A stretch of DNA of 64,000 nt from contig CM028916.1 of assembly GCA_016801845.1 (NCBI GenBank), positions 14,070,014 to 14,134,013 of the forward strand, in the 5' to 3' direction. Below the pieces are notes generated by a model that searched no databases, was not told the DNA's origin, and saw only the letters and a list, made by a program, of their open reading frames with translations. Shown here piece after piece: positions 26,301 through 40,240 of the stretch; position 1 is the first letter of the stretch; every line of letters begins with the position of its first letter. Made by a program: the position numbers and the translations under genes. The DNA comes from Polydactylus sextarius. Its lineage: Eukaryota > Chordata > Actinopteri > Polynemidae.

Positions 26301-29300
26301 TTTGGCATTTAGCAGTCTTCTTGTTAATAATAGCACACAAACTAACAAAATAATACCTGACCTGGCCCAGTTGCAGGTGAAGTAAGTGGAGATTTGCACA
26401 AATCACAAAATAACACTAGAAATTAATAACAGAGATTAGTGATGGTAGATGTTTACACGCAAAGACTTCCAGGTGTAACTGTAGCATAGCTAATGTTAGC
26501 TAATCCACACCGGTTGGTATGATCTTTTTAGAAATAGACTGGATAATTTTACATAAAGTTACAATAAGTAACACAAATATACCTTCAATTACAAAATGTT
26601 TGACTAACAATGTAAGTTAGGTTAGCACAATGCTAATGGTATATTTTCTATTCCTTTGTAGCTATTTCAATGGTAATTACAATGTAATTGTTTACTAAAT
26701 GGGAACTTATCTATCACCAAACTAAATGAGTTGCAACATACAATTTAATTTTAATTCCTGGCTCAAACTAATGTGAGCTCGTTACACGTAATAAAGTTTA
26801 GAGTGAAGATGTATCACGAAGTGGACATTTGAGTCACATGTTTAATTGCAATGTCAACTGGTAAATGTTTAGTTAAATTTCAAATACAGAATATTATGCC
26901 ATTAATGTCACCCAAACTGTTGCATTATCATAACTGGATATTTTCAACTACTTCTAAACCAATCACTGAGAAACACATATTTCTCATGGGTGGATATATA
27001 AATAAAATTAAGTCGTATGTTTTGTATGTACGATACATTTATATTCAGATTGGCAGTGAAGTTTACAGTGTTGTTTGTCCCTGAAATCTGTTTTTTGCAA
27101 GTTGCATAATAGACCCCTATGTGTGTTGTTGGATTCTGTCAGAGATTTTTCTTGGAACCGTCAGAAATAGCAAAGATATTACAAAACATGCCCTAACATT
27201 TAACAGTGTAGTCTGATTTACAGGCTTGAAACTCACCAGTAAGAATTTAGGTGCTGCACAGTCCATCTAAATCATGGATTTATGAATAGCTTGTGCAAAC
27301 TAATCCTCCTGTTCCTCAATGAATTAAGTCATTGTCTTATCAGGACTGTGGTAGAGTGCACTCGTGGTTGAGCCTTATAATCGAGCGTGTTCCATCATGG
27401 GAACCGGCATTACATGACTATCAAGATCATTACACTACCCACCCTTTTTCATGCTTCCCTGTTATTAAAAAAATATATAGAAAACTACTCGCCATAAAGC
27501 TGGGAAGTGAATGCCACAAAATCTTTATTTCCTCTTGATGTAAAAAGAAAATGTTTTTGTCTGCATGGAACAAGAACACTTATCAAATACCAAAGAAAAT
27601 TCTCACAAAACTCAGTTTTGATCCTTTGATTTTGCTTTTTTTGCTTCAATAAAGTAGTCACTACTCTTTGAGGTTTGAGATTGCCTTTGAATTTGTGGCT
27701 TTTGATCTTAATGAGTAAAACCACCTAATAATGACTCGAGACATACAGTATTTACCACAGCATTCCCAACTACCCTCTTATTTACCGCATGAATGTTTGT
27801 TGAATCACCACACACTATTACATGGGGTTTTTACCCATAATCTGAAAAGGCACATTTGGTGGGGGAACACACACAACGCCTAAGAGGAGAAAAATCAAAC
27901 ACAACATATAGAGGTGAAGGGGCTTGAATTCTGAGAGTGTGTCTCTCTGTGTGGGGTCACTGTGGCTGCAAAACCCACAAAAACTCTGCCACTGAAATAA
28001 AAAAAAAAAAAAAGTTTAATTATCGCGTGTATAATCCAGTGTAACGTCTAAAGTTTGCATATACTAGAAGAGGAATTGATTTTGTGTTTTAATGTATGTG
28101 GGCTGTTGTTTTCTCCAGCGTCTCCAGAAAATTTTCAAGCAATGTCATGTCATTGCGGTGTATTACATGCTATTATAATTAATAACTATCTGATAAAACC
28201 ATCACAAATCTGTATTCACAACACAACACAATGTACCCACAATGTATTCATATAGATTTTATAGATTTTCTGTGCTGCAGAGCAACGCAGAAAAAAGTAA
28301 GCCAGAATGTTAGTTTCTGTCTTACTCTGAGCTTTATTGCAGAGAAAAGCAGTAACTAGCAATCATATGTGATGTAGTGTGTATGTATGGATTGTATTTA
28401 TCCTCCCCAGAGCTAATTAACACAAATTAAGAAAGAAAGAGCTATAGTCAAGTGTGGACTCGAAACGATGGCACAAACGCAGTAAAGAGGAAAGAAGGGA
28501 GCATGTTGTTTTGTTGCCACTATAAATTCAGTGTGGCTTAAACCGTAGGTTCATAAAGACCTATAATTTACAGCAGACAATAAACTCTGATCTCTCATGG
28601 TGAAATTTATTCACACTCTTTAGATGAGTCAGCAGCACAACAGTCTTACTTTTAGTTCTTTTTGTGCTATTACTTCAGGGTTTTGATTGCACACTGAATG
28701 CAGGCAAGAATGACAGGCTGCAGCGAAACAGCAAAGCGAAGCATTTTCTGACAACTTCATCAGTCCACATAAAAAAAAAAAGAAAGAAAGAAAAAGAAGA
28801 AGAAAAAACGGAGACAAGGGCCGGCTGTGTGTATTTACATATATACTGCATTGACCACAATGAATAAAACACCAGCAAGCTACGCTCTCCTGGGTCAGTT
28901 CAAATGAAATAGAGAGTTTACACTTCCAGTAGTAAGCCATACATAAACATTGTTTCTCTAAATAAGAATATGTGCCAGTGGATCAGCATCATTACATCTG
29001 TTTTCTTTTACTCGGCTATTCTTTATTATGTAAAACTACGCCTCAGAAAACATGCGAGCGTTGCACTAATCCTCTCACTTTCCACCTGGTGAATTTGACC
29101 CAAATTCACATTTCCCCCATGCGGCCAGGGGACTGTTTTTTTATTGAAGCCACGTGTAACGGAGACCACTGACCTGGCTATGTACTTTGGCTCGTGAAGG
29201 GTAGAGAAGAGAAGTGATATTTCGGACATTAATAGTTTCAAAGTTGCCGATCAAGTGTTTGTTCTTAGATCGCCTTTTCTCAGGCAAATGTGTCCTTCAT

Positions 29301-32172
29301 TTGAATTTGCACCAGTGAGGTGGCTCTTTTATTACAGTGCTGAAAAAGTAAGGGCTCTAAAAATAGGAATAGTGTTGGGGAAGAATGAAAGCTCCCACTA
29401 ACAGTATAATATCATGTTCAAAAGAAAGCTGCATGGGGCTGAACTTTAGAAAGCTGAGGAAAATGTTACCATAAACCTGCTTCCAGCTGGGCAGATCATT
29501 TTCCTTTCAGTACATTGATTGTTGAGAAATGACAACAGAAAACTTCACATGATATTTAGAGGCAAAATGACAGAGCTCAGACAGCATATCAAAAATTGCA
29601 TGTTGCTGGAGCGAAAAAAGGTGGCAGTGCAGAGACACCTCTGCTCACAATAAGGACACAGCTGGTAGCACAGCACAGGTAGATATTACGCATCTCATGA
29701 ACCATTAGTGTGCTGTGTGGCTTTGGCATATCACGGGTCTAATGGTTTCTAATGATAGCCTTAGTGTGGTGATGAATAAATCAGAACATAATGAAATACA
29801 TTTATGTCTTCATCTATCTGTCTATCTATCTTTTTTTTTTTGTTCCCATTTTTATTTTATTTTTTTAAGACAGAAAAATATGTTGCCTGCAGCTGGCGTA
29901 TCCCAAAGCAGTCAGCAAATCATAAATAAATAGAGACTAAATAATTAGAGATACGCGTTGCACAAACACGCCGTTGTCCACTTTGTCATTAAGATTATAT
30001 CATATTTGCTCACAAATGACAATATAATGCTAATGTTCTGCAGCTTACAGTAAAAAAAATCCTAATGGGTTTTTTAGCTTTTGAAGTGTACTTTTATTGA
30101 CAAGAGCTGAATCGTTTCCAGTCAACTCAGCCATACTTTAATGTTTTTTGTGGTGCCAAAGTCACTTACAATACTGGTCTGCAATCACAAGTGTAAAAAT
30201 CAGGATTCAATTTGCCCCCTTTTCCATTGTTACCAACAGTGGAAAGAGGAAAAGGAGGAATGGTGTGCTTTAAAAAGAGGGCAGGGTCAGAGCAACAGAA
30301 AATTCCTTTTTGCGTCATGGATAATTTTTCTCACTTAAAGCCAGGCATCTGTGGAAAGTGCAGCAATAAATTACACATAAATATATGCATAGCAAAACTC
30401 TTCTATTCAATAAAAACACAATGACTGAAGATATAGACCTATGCCCTGAAAACCCCTTGTTGTATCTCTTAAATATTCCTATGAGGACTTGTAGAGCGCC
30501 TGCAGTACAAGGTAGTTATTATAGATTGACTTTACAGCTCACTGTTGTGTTTTTAAACTACTCAACATCATCCAGCACCAATGTGATCAATATGTTGCAG
30601 GTTGTTTTGGTACACACATATTTTTATATTCTATATTCTTGTGGCTTTAAAAAGTTAAGTATGAAAACCTGCTTGAATTTTAAGCACATGTGCTTTTTGG
30701 ATATGTTTGGACACAAATGTGACAGGTCAGAATTGAAATTTCTCCAGGGAATTTATTTTGTTTTTGCATGTGAAATTAAGGGATCATACCAGTGGCTTTT
30801 CATGTTGTAGCCCATTTGCTACAAATGATGTATACTTTACATGAAAGCAAAGCAATCTGCAAAACATGCTGTTGTATTTAAGAAATTTGAATGCATTCAT
30901 TCAACCATCCAAGGCAGCCATTGTTTTCCATTCATTTCCAAACAGCATAAAAAATCAGTTAACAAATTCCTGAAGTTTCCTGAAGTTATGTGATCTATCA
31001 AAGTGAAAATAGAGCCGCATTTGTTTTTTTTAAAACCCACTCCATTCAAATGTGAAAGGTTAGAAGAGTTTATTGATTTTCATCCTGTACAAAGATAAAT
31101 GTAAACCAATGGCTGAATGTAATGTTAAGAAAACTGCAAGTATGTGTTGAAGAAGACGAAAAGTCACTAAAAATGTCTTCATAGACATCATTTGTAGAAG
31201 TTAAGACTTGCAAACGCTCTCTGGTTCTTTCAGTTTCAACTTGAGACATAAATAGTCAAACACTTGCATGTTTTATTATGGGGGAGGTGACTTTGTTAGC
31301 TATTATATGTTAATTTGAAGAAATCTGCATCCATCTAAAGATCTTGTGCTTTTGATGCACAAGAGAGCGCTGGAAATGCTTCAGTTTTTAAAAGACTGTA
31401 AATTAAATCAAACATATGTAAATATATCCACGAAGACGCTTCTATTAACTGTTACTGAATTATCCGAGCTTTCAGTGGGATGTTGTAAAGCCTTGTGGTT
31501 TAAATCCTGTTTCAGATGCTCCTTCGTGTTGCCAAGAATGGAAGTGAATGGGAGGCACTGACTGTTGCGATGTCTTGCCATGAACATATGGATGGACAGT
31601 AAATGTTTACCCACAATGCTTATCAGCATCTGCTCTGAGGGACTGCTTGAACATCACATTAAGGTTGTGGGTTAAACCGTTCCATATTTTAATTTATTTA
31701 TTTTGATTTTATTTTCCCAGGAAAGATATTTATACACATGCTCTTGCTCTTGCTGCATATACTGCACGTAATATAGCAAGACTCATTATACTGGTCACAC
31801 TTCACTTACAGCTCTGACACACCATAGCTGCATTCGTTCGTCCTTCAAGTCTCCTACATGTCACAAATGTATTTCCTCTTAATGTACCCCATCTCTGCTT
31901 TTTGTTCTTTCAGCAGTAACTAATGATTCATTCCGTTATTAATTAATCCTCTGAAAAATTAAGCAAATCCTCACAACTGTGAAGCTGGAATAAGACAATG
32001 GTTCCATGAAACATAACTTAAACCATTAATTACTTCTCAGAATAGTTACATATTCATTTTTATCAGTGAATTAATGAAGATATTGCCTTAATGTACCAGC
32101 TTGACACTATATGTGTACACTCAGTTACCTTTATTTACATTTATATGCACTGTGCTGCTGTTTGCACGAAGC

Positions 32173-32178
<6 letters not shown>

Positions 32179-32252
<74 letters not shown>

Positions 32253-32264
32253 ATATATATATAT
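32179..32264. repeat. (AT)n microsatellite
   Basis: Long AT repeat with a single TT phase break near 32,241. It lies about 500 bp upstream of the CpG-rich first exon. Confidence 0.97.
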
Positions 32265-32759
32265 TTGACAGGGAGGTTGAATCTAATCTTGTAGAACAAC
32301 TATGACAAGTTTCAAATGCAGAAAGGATTTTTCCAGTCTGTGGTAACATGACCCCTGTTACAGAGAGTAGCCTGCTTCTTGTTAAAAAAAAAAGAAAAAA
32401 AATAGAAAAATCAAAACCTCTTGAGAAAAGATGAATTTCTTATCATGGTGATGTATTTTGCACACACTTGTCTATCCATAAAGCCTCCCTACAGTAATGA
32501 CATTGTTAGAGAATTAAAAAAAAATAGTGTTATATTTCATAAATTAACCTATGTGCGAAACAGCAGGGAGTGGTGATTAAATGTGGTGAAATGTTGATAA
32601 TTAAAGTCCAAAAGCCGCAAGATGCAAATACAGCAGCGCTTGTTTATGATTGAAAACATCCATGAAATGTGAACGAGTTTGAGATAAATGGTTTAATACT
32701 GGTCCCAATGCCAGCTGAGATAATTAGCAGGCAGATCCAGTCAAGTCCAGTCCGGTCCA

Positions 32760-33506
32760 GTCTCCTGCTTGTGATCCGCTCCAGGTTTTGTGTGCAGTCG
32801 GTCTCAGCCAGCTGCTGCAGAGCTCAGGACCGGTGCGCCGTTTCTCTTCGCCTTGTTTGCCTCCAGTCCGGCTGTAGCTCCGACTGTCTGCACAGCGTGT
32901 GGATGAGACGCAGAGGGAACAACCGAGGAGGAGCGCACCGAAAGCCAGACTGAACCAAGTCATATTATCCCTGTTTGGGCTGTGAACCAAACAGCAGCTG
33001 GAGACTTTCACACAGACAGAGAGAGAAAGAGAGACTTGACAGCGTGAGGAGACGCGCTCGGAGTTGCGATTTGATTGTAACGACACCGGGACGCATCTCG
33101 TCTCCTTGAAGTGATCCTTTTCTTATGCAGTCTATCCGTAACGCTCCCGTCGGAAGGAGCCTGGCTGCACGCACAAGAGGAGGAGGAAGGAAGGAAGGAG
33201 GAGGGGGTGAAGTATAACGATCATTACTTTTGAACAGACCCCATCGCAATGGAGCTATACGTCCGGTCTCGGACGTACGGGCTTAAAGAAGAACAGATAC
33301 CTGCCACTGGTAACCCCAGCACCTACCCACTGTGAAGAAAGTGGAGCATGCAGCCGAACGACAGCCGTCTTTGTGCGCGACCCGCTGCTTAGTTTCTGGG
33401 GCCTCTTCTGTAAAAAAGGAGAGGAGAGAAAAAGGGGGGGCTCCTGGTGTTGATCTGAAATTCACACTGCGCGCCGGGAATCCATATTTTGGCACGGCGT
33501 ACCGAT
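32760..33506 (+). other. Non-coding exon 1 (5' UTR) of the signal-peptide gene
   Basis: The exon sits in the CpG-rich block and ends at ACCGAT|GTAAGTAG, a consensus donor with GT at 33,507-33,508. The start coordinate is approximate. It carries purine-rich (GA)n and GGAGGA stretches, typical of vertebrate leaders. No long ATG-initiated frame crosses the donor. A short uORF at 33,249-33,335 is listed separately. The pairing with exon 2 at 55,447 is inferred: it is the next strong exon on the same strand, it has its own acceptor followed by an untranslated leader, and it needs an upstream exon. Other leader exons or alternative promoters inside the intron are possible. Confidence 0.55.
33249..33335 (+). 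CDS. Upstream ORF in exon 1 leader, 28 codons
   Basis: ATG at 33,249 (context TCGCAATGG, with C at -3 and G at +4) opens a frame of 28 codons beginning MELYVRSRTYG and ending at TGA 33,333-33,335, well before the exon 1 donor. Seen directly. If exon 1 is transcribed as proposed, ribosomes scanning to the main ATG in exon 2 must bypass or reinitiate after it. There is no sign that the peptide itself is functional; a regulatory uORF is the simplest reading. Confidence 0.35.
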   Translation: MELYVRSRTYGLKEEQIPATGNPSTYPL

Positions 33507-33537
33507 GTAAGTAGCCTTTAAACGGCGCATGTTTTTC

Positions 33538-33569
<32 letters not shown>

Positions 33570-34670
33570 TTGAGTCTTTCCAGTGAGATGCTGGGGTTAT
33601 GCCTTACTGAATCAATACCATTTATTTACACTCCCAGGATGGGATAAGGCAAATGTCAGAAAACGGGCCCACGGGCTCCTCAGTTTAAAACTGTTATGAA
33701 GAGATCAATACATAGCCCGTAGTATATGTTATGTTGTAGTGTCTGGAGCCTTCAGACTTTAAAATGAAGTTGCCTGACTACAAGGATCATCCCACTGTGG
33801 AACTAGTACATCTCTGTGTAATTTAAATTAAAGTCTCACTGAATGATGCATTTTCTACCACATGTCACATTGAGGTGAAAACTCTTTGATTTAAGATAAT
33901 TCAAGTGGGTTTTTCTTTTCCCTTTTTTTCTTTTAAATTAAAAATACAAACACTAAATATGAGTCTAAAGCCTTTAAAAACCTAATGGGTGAGTTGATTT
34001 ATAAACCATTCAGTGGCGATAATCAGCGTGATAATATGGTGAAAAATAGAGCTCACACAAGCATCTCCACCCTAGTTCAGGACACCAGGAGCTAAGTAGT
34101 TGGATGTCAGTTACTGTCTCCATTTACTTCTCCATTTTGCGGCTATAAAATAAGATCATTTCACAGAGCATGTATAATTCACAGATCTGAGTCAGCCATG
34201 TGTGATGATGGGACACACATACACCAGAGTTTTTACAGGCTAAGGGAACCTTGTCTCCTTCTCACGTAAAGCTTTTAGAAATAGGGCCACATAGACTTCA
34301 ATGAGAAAACCCCCACGAGAGCTCGCCTGAAATATCAAGGTTAAATAACATTTACACAGAATCCATACTGTCACAGCCAAATCAGGAGAGTGGTGCAACA
34401 TTATATAAGCCACACTGACAAGTTAGGAAACTGAGAGCTTCCTTGGCATATACTTATATAACAGACTTTATGCACGAAAGTATAGATGATGACTTTTCAG
34501 TTGCAGTTTTTGGTAATGTAAGCAAACCAGCATCATTTTCTACGGTGTATGCACAGTGTAAGAAATTGTCCCAATGCCAGCCGAATCTAAGCATATTTTA
34601 GTTTGGCCATTATGAGAAGGCCGAAATTTATATTACAGTATTTGACGCATAGAATTTGAAGAACAGATTG

Positions 34671-34676
<6 letters not shown>

Positions 34677-34742
<66 letters not shown>
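34677..34742. repeat. (TA)n(CA)n microsatellite
   Basis: About 55 bp of TA repeat ending in five CA units. Confidence 0.95.
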
Positions 34743-37700
34743 TCATGATATAATAGTTTAACTAAAGACCATTGTTGTGTGATATAACTTTGAGCTTATT
34801 AATTTCTGCTCATTGTCTGACTTTTTAAATAAAAAAGAATCATGGCCATAAAATGCTACTTCCATTGTGGTTTCTTTCTCTTACCGGCTCCTCCTCTTTT
34901 TCGTTGAGTGCTGAACCGTCAGCCATTTTCTCGTGCAGCATTTTTTTTCCCTGGATATTCGCCTGCGCAGGCTAGTGTATGAAGAGGAATCCTGCGTAGA
35001 GTCTTCAGCTCCATTTAAGCAGCGTTTCTATGTTATGACCTGTTAGAACACCCTCCACTCTTCCCTGGCTTCGCTTGTTTACGCCAAAACACATAAAATC
35101 GGCACTATACCGCCCCTGTGCTCGATTTCGAGATAGAACGCCAGCTTTCCGAAGAAATCAGAAGCGTGACGTGTAACACAACAGCATCTGCATCTGTCCC
35201 TTTTTATACAAATGTTGATTTGGCTCTGTGACCACCTAAAGTGACGGCTAAATGGCGAATCCACAATCGCCCATCACTCAGTATAATATACTTGTATACA
35301 AAATTGCACAGTAAAAGAATGGCTAAACATTCCTGCCTTGACCAGGCTGTATAAAAACAAATTTCTTCTTTTTTTGCGACTGACCAGACATGATATAATG
35401 TAATTCTGCCTTCTATTGGTGTAATTTTATCATCGTTGCCTCAAATTTGTGACATCTTTACTGGTTAGCTCAAATTCTGGTGTTTTCCATTCCGTTAGCA
35501 CAGCTAAGTTTTTGTGTCACATACCGGCCATTTTGGAGCATTAGACAAAAAGTCTCCTTGGCTGGGGTGATGTTGAATGTGACTCTTTAATACTGACATA
35601 CCCATCAGTGATGCCTGAAAAGGAAAGGTCACTTCCTCCCCTGGCAATAGTCTGTAATGGGCTGTATTACTGGTGAATTTAGATGTTGTGTTCTGAAATT
35701 CCTGCATTTCAGTTCAGGCTGTTTCTCGAAAAAACAAATGCTGGGATAGTGGATGGTAGGAATTCAAAGAGTGAGAGAGAGAGAAAGAGGGGAGGACAAA
35801 TGCTCTGTTGCCTCCACCACCCACCCACCCACCCTCTCTCCCTTACCTCCACCCCATCTCTCTCCCACCCTAGCAGGGCTGGTTTGGTCCATTTGTCTGT
35901 GTTGTCTTGGGAGGAAGTGCCATCACATATCACATTGCGCAAATGGTTTCAATGCATGCTAGTGTGAATTCTAGCGGGTTTTTGTAACTGCCAATTTCCA
36001 TATCAAAGTGTCTGCATTTCAATAGGGAGAACTTGAGCTACCAGCCCCCTTCCTCTAAGCAGTTTTGTTCTGATAGAGTGCTGCTGCTGCTGCTGCTTTT
36101 GGTGGAGGAGGCTACTCACAGGATTGCTGGACACTGCAGTTAGTTATGTGTGTGTGTGTGTGTGTGAGAGAGAGAAGCAAGTGTTTGCATTGGAAGCAGA
36201 TTTAGTGTGGATTGGGAGAATTTGTTGGCCATTATCTAACACCAAAAGCCATGTATTTAGTGGAAATGTTGGACGCCATTCAGAGACGTGGTCGTGTTAA
36301 AAAATATTTCATCCGTTAAGACATTTCCTCCAGTTCTTCTCAGTGTGAGCATAAAACATCAACAAAGGCCTGTGTCTTATTTTCAGGGAGACAGAGGACC
36401 CAATCTAGCGTCTGTGGTGAAAAAGAAAAAAAAAACTAAATAAGTTGCTGAAAATCTGTTTACACATCTTGACTGGTATTTTGGCTGCAGCAGTCTAACG
36501 TCTAAAACGTCCCAAAATGAATTTGTTTTTCGAATGCTGTCTTGCAAAATAAATGGTTTAATTCTACATTCAGTGAGTGTAGATGTAAAGATGCGGAGTA
36601 TTCGGGCTTTGTGAGACACTCTCCGAGTACCTAGTGGTGTCTGATTGTTTTTCTGTCACAGAGATAATATTTATTTCCCATTCTGTGCAGCTGTTGTTTG
36701 TCAGAGGAAGAATGCGGCAAGACGCTGTTTATTTTTGATAGATTTCTTTCTTTCTTTCTTCTTTTTTTTCTCCTTCTGTCGTTGACTTGTGATACATGGC
36801 CTAATGTTCTCCATAATCTCAGGCAAGTTTAATAGATGAAAATAAACACTTGCACACATTTGCAACGAGCACACAAGAGAAACAAGACAAAAATAAATAA
36901 AAAAAAGCACTTTTTTGCCTTTGTGCATGCTCTCACTTTGAAAATAGGATCAGCGTAGGTTAATAGCAAAAGAGAGTGCAGCGTGTGAGATGTTATTACA
37001 CAGAGACAGGGAATGTAAATGCCATTGGGAGCGCAGTAGGGGTCGGCGGCCCCCTTCATGGTCATCCCGCTCCTGGGGTAATAACATGGGCCAACTGCTC
37101 CTCAACCTGCTGGAAAAGAGAGCTCGCCCCTTTCCTCCTCCTCCTCCTCTGCTTTCTACTTCTTCTTCATCCTTTTTGTATGAACAAAATACTTTCACAA
37201 ATTTAAGGAAGACCGCAAGGGCAGGTTTCAGTTTTGTGAACCCCAAAGAGTAGGAAGAGGAGAAAGAGAGACAGAGAGAGAGAAAGCTTCACCTGCCATC
37301 TTCACTCAAGGCAGGCGGGTTTGACAGCTGTCTTGTTCAATTCCTCTGACACGCTCACTGTGAAAAAGTTGGACAAACAAATGGACAGAGCGAAGGGGAA
37401 GGAGGGAGCAATGAATAAAGGTTGATGGGGCAGTTGTGATTGGATTGGTCTTAGAGGAGAAATGTTCTTTACATCTGTTAGAAACCATGATCTTGTGATG
37501 TTTAATGCATTTTCTGATGAATAGTGTAACTTTTTTTTCCCTCTTCTTCTTCTTCTTCTCGTTGCACCGACTTGACATCAGTCCACTTCTGTTAGTGATT
37601 TCTCATGTTTCTTACATGGCTTCCGACAAAAGCCCAGAGAACAAGAAGAGGGCCCTGTGTATCACATGTGTGTAGGAGGGAAGGGCGAGAGCAGTAGAAG

Positions 37701-38030
37701 AAAAAAAAAGCAAGTATAGCAAGTTTGTTGAGTCAAAAAAAAAAAAAAAAAAAAAAAAGGTAAGAGTGGAGTGGAAACCGCGCTGGTGTGTTAAGCTGAG
37801 GCTGGTTGTTCAAATTATTGAAAAGTTGCTGAAGAGGAGAGGTACATACATTCTGCTACGTTGAAGCTGCTACTGCTGGTGGAGAAATTGGCGTCAGTGC
37901 TCTCTCACCAAGATGGATTTCTTCCTGTGTAAGTGTTGCTGCAAAATGGTCTAAAGTCTGGAAAGCAGTGTCTGATTCTAAGGGGCTGACACTAAACCTG
38001 ACATTTACCGGTGATGCTGAAAAGAGGTCT

Positions 38031-38031
<1 letters not shown>

Positions 38032-38063
<32 letters not shown>
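38032..38063. repeat. Poly-A run of about 31 nt
   Basis: Uninterrupted A run in intron 1. A similar shorter run lies at about 37,736-37,758 and another at 40,061-40,083. No retroposon body was recognised upstream of any of them. Confidence 0.9.
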
Positions 38064-38065
<2 letters not shown>

Positions 38066-40013
38066 GAAATTCCCTGGAACAAGATCGATGCTGCTCTCCT
38101 CAGGCTCACATTTTGCCCTGTTAGCCAGGGGAAGAAGAACAAGGAGAAAAACAGTATAGTGGGTTAAAAAAAAGGCAAAGGACATTTTGTTTATTTAACA
38201 AAGTGCTTTGGGGTGAGTTTCTCATTTAACTGCAAAAGCCCATCACAGCCATTTTGTGGCTTGCCTCAAAAATAAAGAGACAGATGACTGGAACGAATGA
38301 TTATGCGTTAGGGTAGTTAACCCGATGGATGGATATATGGTCTCGCTCTTTTTCACCGAGAAAAAACATCAGAGAGGAGGGAAAAAAAATAAAAAATTCC
38401 CTCCCAAACTACCACCTCCTGTGTTTAAAATGACAGTTAACTTTCCCCCACTGGTTTAAAATGGATGTTTAATGATCAACAGAGGCTTGGAGCTCAGGTC
38501 TAGCAGTCACGCTGGTTCTATATGCACTCATCGCCCAAGCCTCCGCTAAGAAACATACCCCCTCGGTGTTGTTAAAGGACGCTCCGCTCAAAAGGACGCT
38601 GTTTTCTTGAGTGATGGATCATCAGAGGTCTCTTTGGGGTGTGTGTTAACCCTTTGGTGTGTGCAGATCTCTCCCAGTTGGGGAGCCGTCGGTGGCGTGT
38701 GATGGATGTGTCCCGGGTCTTTAGACTCCATATATCAGAAGATTAGCACTGACCTGTGAGTTGTCTGGGCCGCCCTCGGAGCTTCTTCTCCAACACTGAC
38801 TGACATTAGCATATGAGGACACTGCTCTGTCTCAGGGGATATGAAGATAGTGTGCTTTATTTGGTTCTGTCGTAGTACAGGTCACAGGAAGTGTGCAGAT
38901 TAAAGGCTGAGGGCTTTGTGTTGGTATTAGGTGTATCTGACAGGTCATCTGTCTTCAACTGAGGAAATGCTTCTCTCTTCCTGAAATTCCTAAATAGTAT
39001 CATATAATTATCCTAGAAATTGAGGTCCGGGCCATGCTTCACTGCAGAAAAATCTCCCCCCGTCCTCCTTTGTGGTATTCATGAATCATATAAAAATGTA
39101 AATCACTTTGCTGATGTGGTGTAACATTGTTATTTCTTATTTTGCACTGAAAAGAAAGAAATTGGAACAGGTACACACCCACACTCATGTTTTATTTTCC
39201 AAATGAGTAATCTGCAGGGCCTCCGCGTGATAGACAGCTCAAATTCTTCTATTAAAAGATTTAAAATGAACAGCGAAGACACATTAGCATCTAGAGAAAC
39301 CAGTCATTCCTGCGTATTGAAAAATTAGATTAAATATTTTTTTTCTCTGCATTCTTTCATTCACTTCAGTTTTACTATAGATGCTCATAAATGATCATAA
39401 AATCTCTTCACACTTTACGCAGCTTGTTTTCTCTCCAACGTTTAGATGTCACCCTCTGCTGGATTGCCAGTCCTTGTTGTTGTTGTTGTGTCTGTATGTA
39501 CAGGAAGAAGACTCATAAAGCCGGTTTTTCAGGCAGCTGTTCACCTGTAGCCTGCCAGTTCTTTGTCTGTCATGGCTAATGGCTATTTGATGTCTATCTG
39601 GTGTCACTTGGTGTCTTGCGATGAAGTTAATGTGTTTTCAAGGTGAGGAGATATTGTCAAAGCCCTTGAACGTTCTCAGAGCTTTGATTGGCAGTAGTTG
39701 TCACAGAAGAAGCGAAGTGGTGGGAGCCACACAGCAAAGAGAATCTATTACCTAGGACGGCAAGGCATGCTTTCACAATGTGTCAGTGCAGTCAGCCATC
39801 TTGCCCCCTCTGTGTCTGTGGAATAGTCCCTCCTCGGCGCGACGAGGGAACAGCTTTCAACTTTAATTTTTGTGGCTGCCATAAGGAATGTTATTGATGT
39901 TTTATACTCAGGTGTCACATTGTGGTGAATTACTGTGTAAAACCAAAAAAACATTTAAGTGTTGATCAGCGGCGGCGTGTAACACGTTTTATGACTGCTG
40001 TCAGTCAACATAA

Positions 40014-40036
40014 AATAAATAAATAAATAAATAAAA
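40014..40036. repeat. (AAAT)n microsatellite
   Basis: Five or so tandem AAAT units. Confidence 0.9.
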
Positions 40037-40206
40037 AGGAACATAAATTGCATCTTGGCCAAAAAAAAAAAAAAAAAAAAAAACCAAGGCGTGAAAAAAA
40101 AGAAAAAAGAAAGAAAGCAATAGACAGGATCTCTATAGAAAATTCAGCTGAGCCTTTTCTTGGGGAGCTGAGCTGATTTCCTCCATTTCAAAAGTGTCCT
40201 TAATAC

Positions 40207-40208
<2 letters not shown>

Positions 40209-40237
<29 letters not shown>
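40209..40237. repeat. (AG)n microsatellite
   Basis: Uninterrupted AG repeat. Confidence 0.95.

Positions 40238-40240
<3 letters not shown>

Larger units (their letters stand above)
10961..32599. other. Long intergenic stretch, no gene seen
   Basis: About 21 kb upstream of the CpG-rich exon, consisting of AT-rich unique-looking DNA with the microsatellites and palindromes listed separately. Some sub-blocks are less AT-rich and more complex (14,640-14,815; 18,150-18,310; 20,735-21,140) and could be conserved regulatory elements, but nothing in a single sequence proves that. The longest frames (130 codons minus at 20,736-21,128; 141 codons plus at 30,385-30,810) have no recognisable domain and no splice or start support. 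Confidence 0.55.
32600..33540 (+). promoter_or_regulatory. CpG-rich promoter region
   Basis: CpG dinucleotides become abundant from about 32,760 to 33,530 (several dozen by eye) in a window where they are otherwise rare. This is the usual mark of a vertebrate CpG-island promoter. A perfect POU/octamer motif ATGCAAAT lies at 32,622-32,629, just upstream. No convincing TATA box is placed at an obvious start, consistent with dispersed initiation. The region overlaps the proposed non-coding exon 1, whose 5' end cannot be fixed from sequence alone. Confidence 0.6.

Noticed and set aside
30385..30810. 141-codon + strand frame
   Set aside because: AT-rich sequence with no domain, no splice sites and no Kozak support; most likely chance.
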